IMG/VR virus record: IMGVR_UViG_3300046461_000018
Coordinates: 1-44,771 of that record
Source of the DNA: a virus
Direction: 5' to 3' (one strand)
Length of the DNA: 44,771 bases
Program-made: the position numbers and the translations under genes
Shown: piece by piece, positions 20,467 through 27,035 of the stretch
How the letters are laid out: each line of letters opens with the position of its first letter
Position numbering within the stretch: the stretch's first letter is position 1
The notes under the pieces: model-generated
What the model was told of the DNA's origin: nothing
Database searches by the model: none
What the model saw: the letters and a program-made list of their open reading frames with translations, nothing else

Positions 20467-21563
20467 CCGCGCGCAAAAAAGCTAAATACCCGCGCGTGTA
20501 TGAGAAGCACGGCGCGTGGTACTGGTCTGAGCCGATATCCGGTAAATGGATTCGGCTCTGTTCGCTTGAGGAAAGCGAAACGGTGCTGGTCACGCGGCTC
20601 GCCGCCGAGCGCGCCAAGGTCGAGCGGCCCGAAGGCACCGGCGACATGCGCCCGCTGATCGACGAGTACGTGCGCAAGCACAAGGCCGAGCACCGCGAAA
20701 AGGCGTGGCCGTCGTACGGCACGTACGCGGGCAAAGGTTTCCGCAACGTGAACGTGGCCGACGTGAAGCCGTCGCATATTTCGAACTGGCTCAAGATCAA
20801 GTACGCCGGCAAGCTGCCGATGCAGCGCGTCATGCGCGCGTTCCTGTCGGGGTTCTTCCAGTGGTGCGTCGCGGAGAACAAGCGCGACACGAATCCGTGC
20901 AAGGAAGTGAAGCTGAAAAAGCCGAAGGTGCGGCAGACGTATATCACCGACGAGCACTTCGCCGCGATCCGTGCGGCCATGCTAGAAACGACATACGAGC
21001 GCGCCGGCCGCGAAGTCACCGCCGAAGTGCCCACCGGCCCGATGATGCAGTGCATGGTCGACCTGTGCTACCTGACCGCGCAGCGCTCGACCGAGATCCG
21101 CAATTTGAAGTGGTCGGACATTGACCGCAAGGCCGGCGTGATCCACTTCGTGCCGTCGAAGACCGAAGACAGCAGCGGCGTGCGCGTCGACTTCAAGATC
21201 ACGCCCGAGATCGAAGCCGTGCTCGCGCGCGTGCAGACGATCGACGGGCGGCCGAGCATCGGCGACAAGCCGGTGATCCACACGCAGCGCGGCGCGCGCT
21301 ACGCGGCGAACACAGTGCTCAAGGCGTGGAAGGTTGCGGCCGAGCGCGCGAAGCTGGCCGAGCTGGGCTACACGATCAAGGATATCCGCGCGAAGGCGCT
21401 GACTGACGGCGTGCGCGACGGCTACAGCATCGAAGCGCTGCAGGTCGCGGGCGCGCACACCACGAAGGAAATGACGGAAGACTACATCAAGCAGCGGAAC
21501 GTGCCGGTCGCGGACGTTCGGCTGCGGGTGCCGATCGAGCAAAGAAAAAGCGCCAACGGATGA
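20463..21563 (+). CDS. int: Tyrosine recombinase (integrase)
   Basis: A 366-residue integrase. Residues 1-50 form an AP2-like arm-binding domain (KYPRVYEKHGAWYWSEPISG), residues 60-150 a SAM-like core-binding domain, and the rest the catalytic domain. Catalytic features are the first Arg in TAQRSTEIRNLKWSDID (about 200), Lys in HFVPSKTEDS, the second Arg in IKDIRAKALTDG (about 305; HxxR is replaced by KDIR, common in this subgroup), His in GAHTTKEMT and the Tyr nucleophile in EDYIKQ (about 340). Its gene ends in a hairpin and is followed by attP. Confidence 0.92.
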   Translation: MTARKKAKYPRVYEKHGAWYWSEPISGKWIRLCSLEESETVLVTRLAAERAKVERPEGTGDMRPLIDEYVRKHKAEHREKAWPSYGTYAGKGFRNVNVADVKPSHISNWLKIKYAGKLPMQRVMRAFLSGFFQWCVAENKRDTNPCKEVKLKKPKVRQTYITDEHFAAIRAAMLETTYERAGREVTAEVPTGPMMQCMVDLCYLTAQRSTEIRNLKWSDIDRKAGVIHFVPSKTEDSSGVRVDFKITPEIEAVLARVQTIDGRPSIGDKPVIHTQRGARYAANTVLKAWKVAAERAKLAELGYTIKDIRAKALTDGVRDGYSIEALQVAGAHTTKEMTEDYIKQRNVPVADVRLRVPIEQRKSANG

Positions 21564-21576
21564 CCGATGGCGCTTT
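21548..21576 (+). terminator. Hairpin overlapping the integrase stop
   Basis: AAGCGCCA (21548-21555) and TGGCGCTT (21568-21575) flank a 12-nt loop that contains the TGA stop. An A-run precedes and TTT follows, so it could work weakly in both directions. It probably limits transcription from int into attP. Confidence 0.5.
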
Positions 21577-21591
21577 GCAGTTCAGTAATTT

Positions 21592-21834
21592 ATTAGACAG
21601 TCGTTAGACTTGGCATTAGACAGCAGTTTGAGTACCCCGCTGAAAGCCTTATGTTCGTTGGTCGGAGCGAAAGGATTCGAACCTTCGACCCTCTGATCCC
21701 AAATCAGAATGGCAAACGGTACTCAAAGGCAAGCCAGTAAAGGCGGGGCGCGGGCTGCTGTCTAATCCAATGCTTAAGAAACAGGCAACAAACCACGCGG
21801 GTTTGCGGCCAATTGCAGAGCACTTATTAGACAG
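21592..21834. other. attP region with arm-type integrase sites
   Basis: The sequence ATTAGACAG occurs at 21592-21600, 21615-21623 and 21826-21834, and inverted at 21758-21766. A related GTTAGACTT lies at 21603-21611. The inner pair extends to 12 bp (ATTAGACAGCAG at 21615, CTGCTGTCTAAT at 21755). The sites lie on both sides of the tRNA-Pro-like core, the usual plan of arm-type binding sites for a tyrosine integrase. Confidence 0.75.
21659..21709 (-). other. attP core: 3' half of a tRNA-Pro(UGG) gene
   Basis: On the minus strand this reads the anticodon stem-loop TCTGATTTGGGATCAGA (anticodon TGG), the T arm GGTTCGAATCC and the acceptor strand CGCTCCGA ending CCA. The 5' half of a tRNA is absent, so it is not a tRNA gene. 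It is the typical identity block by which a phage integrates into a tRNA gene and restores its 3' end. Confidence 0.85.
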
Positions 21835-21842
21835 GAGAAGTC

Positions 21843-21992
21843 ATGTTTCAGACGGTCAAACCGCGCGCCTACTGGTCGGAACTAGCGCAGAAGTGGGTCG
21901 TTCACGGCGCCGGGATGTTGGCGTTTGCCTCGACGCTCGACGGCGCGCTTGAACTTTGGCGCGGCTGCTACCTGGCCGAAGTCTGCGCATGA
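21843..21992 (+). CDS. Small protein before the helicase, hypothetical
   Basis: A 49-residue protein (MFQTVKPRAYWSELAQKWVV) with AGGAG 6 nt before its ATG. A mildly hydrophobic middle (VHGAGMLAFASTLDGALEL) could be a membrane or amphipathic helix. It is coupled to the helicase by ATGA. It begins just after the last arm-type att site, so the block 21843-24449 would sit at a prophage end. Confidence 0.65.
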   Translation: MFQTVKPRAYWSELAQKWVVHGAGMLAFASTLDGALELWRGCYLAEVCA

Positions 21993-23431
21993 CCCGTCGC
22001 GCTTACGTTCCTTTCGAGTATCAAAAGCTGATTCTCGAACACCAGGCCGAGGTCGAGCGCTGCAACGTGTGGGCGGGTATGGGTATGGGCAAGACTAGCT
22101 CAACCATGACGCACCTTGACGCGCTCTATTCGCTCGGCATCGAGACGCAGCCGACGCTGGTCATCGCGCCGCTGCGCGTGGCGCAATCCACCTGGCCCGA
22201 CGAGTGCGAGAAGTGGGAGCACTTGCGCGGCATGGAAGTCGTGCCGCTGATCGGCACCGCGGCCGAGCGCGCCATGCGGCTGCGACGCGACGCGCCGGTT
22301 TTCTCGATCAATTACGAGAACATTCCCTGGCTCATTGACTGGTTCAAGCACAACCCGCGCCCTTGGCCGTTCGGCACGATCGTCGCCGACGAGTCGACGA
22401 AGCTGAAGTCGACGCGGATCTCGACGCAGAAAAGCAAGAAGGGCAAGGAATTCACGCGCTCGGGCGGCGGTGGCGTACGCGGCCGGGCACTGGCCGAGGT
22501 CGCGCACACGAAGGTGCGGCGCTGGATCAACCTCACCGGCACGCCGGCCCCGAACGGGCTTAAGGATCTGTGGGGCCAGCAGTGGTTTATCGACGGCGGG
22601 GCGCGGCTCGGCCGCAGCTATACCGCGTTCGAGGGGCGCTGGTTTCAGGCCGTGCCCGGCGGCAACGGCTACCGGCAAACGAAGCCGCTCGACCATGCGC
22701 AGGCCGAGATCCAAGCCAAGCTGCAGGACTGCACGGTGTCGCTCGATCCGGCCGACTGGTTCGACCTTGAGCAGCCGATCGTGCGCCCGGTGTTCGTCGA
22801 TCTGCCCAGCGGCGCGCGGCGGCTCTATCAGGACATGGAACGAAAGATGTTCATGGAAATCGGTGAGCACGAGATCGAAGCGATGAACGCCGCCAGCCGC
22901 ACGATGAAATGTTTACAACTCGCTAACGGTGCGGCGTATGTCGACGACGCCGGCAACTGGAAGGATGTCCATGACGAAAAGCTCCATGCGCTCGAAGACA
23001 TTGTCGAGGAAGCTGCTGGCATGCCTGTGCTCGTGGCTTATCACTTCAAGTCTGATCTCGCTCGGCTTGTTCGCGCTTTTCCGCGCGGCCGTGTGCTCGA
23101 CTCCAACCCGCAAACGATTCGTGACTGGAACGCTGGCAAGATTCCCGTACTTTTTGCTCACCCTGCTAGCGCTGGGCACGGTCTTAATCTGCAGGACGGC
23201 GGCAACATAATTGCGTTCTTCGGTCACTGGTGGAACCTCGAAGAATTCCAGCAGATCATCGAGCGGATCGGCCCGGTGCGCCAGATGCAGGCCGGGTACC
23301 GCCGACCGGTTTTTATTTACCACATCATCGCGCGCGACACGATCGACGAAGACGTGATGCTGCGCCGGGAAACAAAGCGCGAAGTGCAGGACATTCTTCT
23401 CGACGCGATGAAACGTAAGGGCGTGCGGTGA
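21989..23431 (+). CDS. SNF2-family DNA helicase/translocase
   Basis: A 480-residue SF2 ATPase. Motif I is AGMGMGKTSSTM at about 30, Ia is LVIAPLRVAQSTW, motif II is VADESTKLKS at about 134 (DESH-like DEST), and motif III is INLTGTPAPNGLKDLW at about 180. In the second lobe, VLVAYHFKSDL, LFAHPASAGHGLNLQ (about 390) and FQQIIERIGPVRQMQAG correspond to motifs IV-VI. This class is widespread in phages and likely drives replication restart or branch migration. It is placed beyond attP and may have its own expression. Confidence 0.9.
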   Translation: MTRRAYVPFEYQKLILEHQAEVERCNVWAGMGMGKTSSTMTHLDALYSLGIETQPTLVIAPLRVAQSTWPDECEKWEHLRGMEVVPLIGTAAERAMRLRRDAPVFSINYENIPWLIDWFKHNPRPWPFGTIVADESTKLKSTRISTQKSKKGKEFTRSGGGGVRGRALAEVAHTKVRRWINLTGTPAPNGLKDLWGQQWFIDGGARLGRSYTAFEGRWFQAVPGGNGYRQTKPLDHAQAEIQAKLQDCTVSLDPADWFDLEQPIVRPVFVDLPSGARRLYQDMERKMFMEIGEHEIEAMNAASRTMKCLQLANGAAYVDDAGNWKDVHDEKLHALEDIVEEAAGMPVLVAYHFKSDLARLVRAFPRGRVLDSNPQTIRDWNAGKIPVLFAHPASAGHGLNLQDGGNIIAFFGHWWNLEEFQQIIERIGPVRQMQAGYRRPVFIYHIIARDTIDEDVMLRRETKREVQDILLDAMKRKGVR

Positions 23432-23483
23432 ATTTTGGTAGTATCGGTTTCTTCTAAAAATTGGCACGTCCTGGGGGCCTGAT

Positions 23484-24449
23484 ATGGCGTGGATGTATAA
23501 AACCAACGACGATATGTTTGCGGACTTCGACCACGATGCCGAAGACGCTGCGCAGCGGATCGTTGAGCACTATGAGACAGACATCGGCTTTACCCGGCTG
23601 TACATTCATCACCTGTGCGACAGCCAGCGTGGCAACAAGCTCGCCCACCTTGGTTTCGAATCCGAGATGGGCGCCTTTCAGGCGGCGCTGCGGATGGTGT
23701 CCGATCTGCAGAGTGATCTAGGTCTTAGTCTGAACGGTGCGCGTGTGCTCGATATTGGTTGCGCATCAGGTCACGCAATGCGTGCTGCATTAAAGCTCGG
23801 CGCGTCAACCGCCGTCGGCATCGAATACAGCGAACCACGAGCCTTTAACGGAAACAATATCCTTTCGGCATTCGGTCATCCGCCGTCAATCCGCGTTGGC
23901 TCAGTGCTCGACGACGCCGTGACCGGTGATCTACCCGCTGACTTCGATTACGTGTTCCTGTTCGATGTGCTGGAGCACGTGCCGTCCATCGAGGAAACTT
24001 TCATGGTTGCGCGCTCGAGGCTGAAGAAGGGCGGCAAGATCATCATCAAGTCAGGCAACCCGTACTTCCCGCTGTTCATGTTGAAAGAGCCGCACTACGC
24101 GCTGCCGGGCATGATTCTGCTGGACCGGGAAAGCGCGGCCGAATACCATGCCGCGCACTTCGATGGCGCTTACGATGACGTGAATGAATGGCTGTGCAAA
24201 GTTGAGGTCGAAGCGCTGCTTAACCGTCTCGGCTTCAGGACAATCAGCCGGCGCGATGCCACGGATGCAGAACTAGGCAAATTCGACGAAGCGATCGCAG
24301 AGCTTGAGAGCATTGCCTATCCCTCGGACGAGATCAGACGGAAGGTGCTGAGTGCGACGAAACTGCTCAAGGTGATGCGCGCGACGACGCAAGACCCCGA
24401 GCAGATGTTCTGCGTGATGAACTTCGTTGCCGTCGCAGAAGCGATCTAG
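23484..24449 (+). CDS. Class I SAM-dependent methyltransferase, possible moron
   Basis: A 321-residue protein. The SAM site is VLDIGCASGHAMRAALKLGA at about 88-107, followed by GIEYSEP (acidic end of strand 2) and FDYVFLFDVLEHVP at about 152, then LKKGGKIIIKSGNPY. This is the Methyltransf_23/ubiE-like type that acts on small molecules, sugars or proteins rather than DNA. It lies alone after the helicase, 52 bp away, with a GGGGG ribosome site. It converges on the late operon and ends on the same CTAG. A lysogenic-conversion role, for example altering a surface glycan, is possible but unproven. Confidence 0.85.
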   Translation: MAWMYKTNDDMFADFDHDAEDAAQRIVEHYETDIGFTRLYIHHLCDSQRGNKLAHLGFESEMGAFQAALRMVSDLQSDLGLSLNGARVLDIGCASGHAMRAALKLGASTAVGIEYSEPRAFNGNNILSAFGHPPSIRVGSVLDDAVTGDLPADFDYVFLFDVLEHVPSIEETFMVARSRLKKGGKIIIKSGNPYFPLFMLKEPHYALPGMILLDRESAAEYHAAHFDGAYDDVNEWLCKVEVEALLNRLGFRTISRRDATDAELGKFDEAIAELESIAYPSDEIRRKVLSATKLLKVMRATTQDPEQMFCVMNFVAVAEAI

Positions 24450-25441
24450 CGCACGCGGCGAGCGCGGATAAAGCAGTCAACCGTGACAGTTCCTGCAGCA
24501 AACGACGACGATGTAACAGCGTAGATCGTGGTCGTCGAAGCGAGGCGCAGCGGAACCAGTATCGTATTAGCGTAGAACTGGTTTGTTGTAGCGACGCTGT
24601 TATTCGTGTTGACGAAATTACCGATGGTGCCGAAGGCCCCATACGTGGCCGACGTGGTGCTGATGCCTACCGCGCCAGAGGCAATAGTGGCCGTGGTAGT
24701 GTTGAAGCGGCATTGAGCGATGGCATCCCAATCGCCTGCTGTAAGGGATATGCTCGTGCCATTGATCGCCGTCCCATTTGACAGGCTGGTGCCTGTCGCG
24801 CTGTTCGATACCAACTCGCCGATGCTACCGGCGTTCGGCGAGTCATTCGTTGCCGTGCCTACAATACCCGCGGTACTCGACGGCGTAATCGCGCCGGTAG
24901 CCTGGAGCGTCGTGAACTTGCCGGTGCTCGGCGTCGTCGCGCCGATCGCAGCGTTGTTGATCGTCCCGCCTGAGATCGTCGGCGTGCTCAGCGTCGCGCT
25001 GCCGATTGTCGGTGACGTACCAAACACAGCCGCGCCGCTGCCGGTTTCATCCGACAGCACGGCGGCCAGCTGCGCGCTGGTCGTCGCGGCGAACTGTGCG
25101 AGTGTGGAGCCCGTAAGCGCGTAGCTCGTGCCGCACGTAAAGCCGGTGCTGCTCGTGTACTGAAGCGCGCTGTTCGACGCGCTGCAGCTCGGCAACGCAA
25201 CGGCAGTCGGCGACGCCGACGCGGCCGTTGCGTTCGCGACAACGGTGTTCGCTGCCTGTGCGGCCAGTGCCGCCGCGGTGACGTTGCCCCATGTCGGCGC
25301 CGTGCTGGAGCCGGTCGAGATAACCGCCTGTCCGGATGTCGAACCCGCCGGGTTCAGAAGCTGGATCGGCGTGAGCGTCGCGGCATGTGCGGAGAATGCG
25401 ACGATAATCGCCGCGAAAAATGCGGTGAATAGTTTCTTCAT
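24446..25441 (-). CDS. Secreted tail-fibre-like protein
   Basis: A 331-residue protein with a clear Sec signal peptide (MKKLFTAFFAAIIVAFSAHA, cut expected at AHA|A). The mature part has tail-fibre phrases: LTPIQLLNPAGSTSGQAVI, then SPTIGSATLSTPTISGGTIN followed by TTPSTGKFTTLQATGAIT, and a beta-rich C-terminal domain of about 120 residues (DWDAIAQCRFNTTTATIASG) ending in basic RARRVR. A signal peptide is odd for a virion protein. It is the last gene of the late operon, coupled by ATGA to Rz1. It could be an exported adhesin or a fibre assembled outside the cytoplasm. Confidence 0.75.
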   Translation of the reverse strand: MKKLFTAFFAAIIVAFSAHAATLTPIQLLNPAGSTSGQAVISTGSSTAPTWGNVTAAALAAQAANTVVANATAASASPTAVALPSCSASNSALQYTSSTGFTCGTSYALTGSTLAQFAATTSAQLAAVLSDETGSGAAVFGTSPTIGSATLSTPTISGGTINNAAIGATTPSTGKFTTLQATGAITPSSTAGIVGTATNDSPNAGSIGELVSNSATGTSLSNGTAINGTSISLTAGDWDAIAQCRFNTTTATIASGAVGISTTSATYGAFGTIGNFVNTNNSVATTNQFYANTILVPLRLASTTTIYAVTSSSFAAGTVTVDCFIRARRVR

Positions 25442-25686
25442 TTGAGTGGTTTCCAGTTGCAGTTTTTCGCGCCGGCGTTATCGTGCGCAAGGATCGCTTG
25501 CGCGGTGGCGTCTGACAGCACGTCGGCCTTGTCGAGATAGATCGGCTTGACCCAATCGCACGACGTGTCGACGACCCGCGTCTTCGTTACGACTTCGGGC
25601 GGCAGCGAGTTCGGGGGTGGGCATGTTGCCGCACATCCGGCCAGCGCCAGGAGCACAGCACTAGCGAGTCCAGTTCTGAAGTTCAT
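25438..25686 (-). CDS. Rz1: Outer-membrane spanin lipoprotein (Rz1-like)
   Basis: An 82-residue protein with a lipoprotein signal (MNFRTGLASAVLLALAGCAA; lipobox LAGC, Cys 18) followed by CPPPNSLPPEV, the Pro-rich stretch usual for Rz1. Its 5' end overlaps the end of Rz by 26 bp in another frame, the classical overlapping spanin plan. It should be tethered to the outer membrane and pair with Rz for the final lysis step. It is longer than lambda Rz1 (60 aa), with an extra C-terminal globular part. Confidence 0.88.
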   Translation of the reverse strand: MNFRTGLASAVLLALAGCAATCPPPNSLPPEVVTKTRVVDTSCDWVKPIYLDKADVLSDATAQAILAHDNAGAKNCNWKPLK

Positions 25687-25960
25687 TGCGTACCTCGTCG
25701 GCGGGTTTGGCAGCGACGGCGTTGTCGATCTCGGTGCGCGCCGCTGCAGCGGCGCTACCGGCCTTTTGCGCATCGGCGTTTGCCTGTGCTTCGGCGGCCT
25801 GTTCGGTGCGCACCTGTGCCACTGCGCCGGCTTGCGCGGCCGACACCTGTGCCCTTGCCGTCTGCGCCGTCTTGTGGCCCCACGCAATGCCGAGCAGCCC
25901 AGCGAGAACACTGAGACCGCCAAGGATGTAGGGAAGGAAAGGTGTGATCAGCGCCATCAT
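25661..25960 (-). CDS. Rz: Inner-membrane spanin (Rz-like)
   Basis: A 99-residue protein with an N-terminal transmembrane helix (FLPYILGGLSVLAGLLGIAW) and a long periplasmic coiled coil rich in Ala/Gln/Glu (QTARAQVSAAQAGAVAQVRT). The ATG at 25960 overlaps the endolysin stop (ATGA). It is the inner partner of the Rz1 lipoprotein that begins inside its 3' end. Confidence 0.85.
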   Translation of the reverse strand: MMALITPFLPYILGGLSVLAGLLGIAWGHKTAQTARAQVSAAQAGAVAQVRTEQAAEAQANADAQKAGSAAAAARTEIDNAVAAKPADEVRNELQNWTR

Positions 25961-26445
25961 GTTGTTACCGTCCCGCCTGCCGCCTGATAGGTGGCCTGCA
26001 AATGTTCCAACTGGTTTTCATGCTGCCCGTAACCCGCGCCGGGCAGGCTGGCCCACACGTTCGCGCACTTCGCGACGGCCAACTCAAACCGACCGGCGTC
26101 GATGTACGGCAGTGCGCCGTGCTCTTTGAGCTGCTGCAGCGCGTAGCGGTCCTGTGAGATCGGGGAGAAATCCCGCAGGTACATTTGTGCCTTGTAGATG
26201 CGCCACCAGCGGTACAGGATCTGATAGCGCCCGGCCGCGGTCGAATGCAGCGCGGCATTCAGCACGTTCGGGTGATCGGCGTAGCTTTTGAACAGCAGCG
26301 GCTTTGCGGCGGTTGCACCGACGAGCACGTTGTACCCGTCGTCGCTCTTGGCGAGCAGCGCCGCGCCGATCTCGCTCGCCGCGATCATGTCGAGAAACGC
26401 GATCCGGTTTGCGCCGCCCGCGGTGCCCGCGTCAATGCGCGCCAT
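25957..26445 (-). CDS. Endolysin, lambda R-type lytic transglycosylase
   Basis: A 162-residue muralytic enzyme similar to lambda R. NRIAFLDMIAASEIGAALLA holds the catalytic Glu (about residue 25; lambda R has SEGT here). STAAGRYQILYRWWRIYKAQ matches the conserved GRYQ...W block, and FSPISQDRYALQQLKEHGAL matches the FSP..QD..A..LI block. It lacks a signal peptide, so it needs the holin. ATG 26445 has AAAGG upstream. The next gene overlaps by four bases. Confidence 0.9.
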   Translation of the reverse strand: MARIDAGTAGGANRIAFLDMIAASEIGAALLAKSDDGYNVLVGATAAKPLLFKSYADHPNVLNAALHSTAAGRYQILYRWWRIYKAQMYLRDFSPISQDRYALQQLKEHGALPYIDAGRFELAVAKCANVWASLPGAGYGQHENQLEHLQATYQAAGGTVTT

Positions 26446-26719
26446 CGTCGCCGCCTTTGTTTCTGAGCATCCCGCGCAGGCGCTCGAAAAGCGCAGCCTG
26501 GCTGACGACGCGTGCGGCCACGGCCAGCAGCGCGCCGACAATCGGCACCCATTGCTGGCCGTGTTTCGGGAAGAACGACATCAGCGACGGCGCGACGTTC
26601 GGGAATTGATCGGAGATCGCGGGGACCGCCGCCAGCAGGATCACGCCGAACGCGCCTATGCGTACTGACCACCACGAACGGATTGTCTTCAGATCCGCGA
26701 CAAACAGGTCTTTAATCAT
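26432..26719 (-). CDS. Holin (putative)
   Basis: A 95-residue protein with two hydrophobic stretches, IGAFGVILLAAVPAISDQF (about 21-39) and WVPIVGALLAVAARVVSQAA (about 57-76), and a basic C-terminus (RLRGMLRNKGG). Size, hairpin topology and location immediately before the endolysin fit a class II holin. A family name cannot be given with certainty. It overlaps the endolysin by 14 bases and the upstream gene by four. Confidence 0.78.
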   Translation of the reverse strand: MIKDLFVADLKTIRSWWSVRIGAFGVILLAAVPAISDQFPNVAPSLMSFFPKHGQQWVPIVGALLAVAARVVSQAALFERLRGMLRNKGGDDGAH

Positions 26720-27024
26720 CTAGCCCACCTTTTCGTATCGGGCCGGTTGCCGGCGTTGTTCTGCAGCAGGAAGCTCGTCAGCTTGTCGATCTTGTCGTTC
26801 GTGTCGTGCACCGAACCCTTGATCTCGGTCAGGCTGTTTTCGGTCTGAACCTGCTTGTCGTGCTGCGAATTTTTGAGGTTCACGACATCGGCCTCGATCA
26901 ACGACACCCGCTGCACGAGGGTGAAATACGCGACTGTGAGAGCGACGCCTGCACCGATAATCGCGGTAACCAGCGACTGGAGATTTATCTTCGTGTCAAT
27001 CCAGCGCGGCTTTTGTGTGTCCAT
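26716..27024 (-). CDS. Membrane-anchored coiled-coil protein of the lysis cassette
   Basis: A 102-residue protein with one transmembrane helix (LVTAIIGAGVALTVAYFTLV, about 18-37) followed by a coiled coil (VSLIEADVVNLKNSQHDKQV, then KGSVHDTNDKIDKLTSFLLQ). It resembles small phage proteins next to holins that act as antiholin or second holin. A tail-linked role is also possible because it directly follows the spike gene. GGGGG lies upstream of the ATG. Confidence 0.7.
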   Translation of the reverse strand: MDTQKPRWIDTKINLQSLVTAIIGAGVALTVAYFTLVQRVSLIEADVVNLKNSQHDKQVQTENSLTEIKGSVHDTNDKIDKLTSFLLQNNAGNRPDTKRWAR

Positions 27025-27035
27025 CTAGCCCCCGT

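Noticed and set aside
21659-21709. Functional tRNA-Pro gene
   Set aside because: Only the anticodon arm to CCA is present; the D arm and 5' acceptor strand are missing, so it is an attP identity block.
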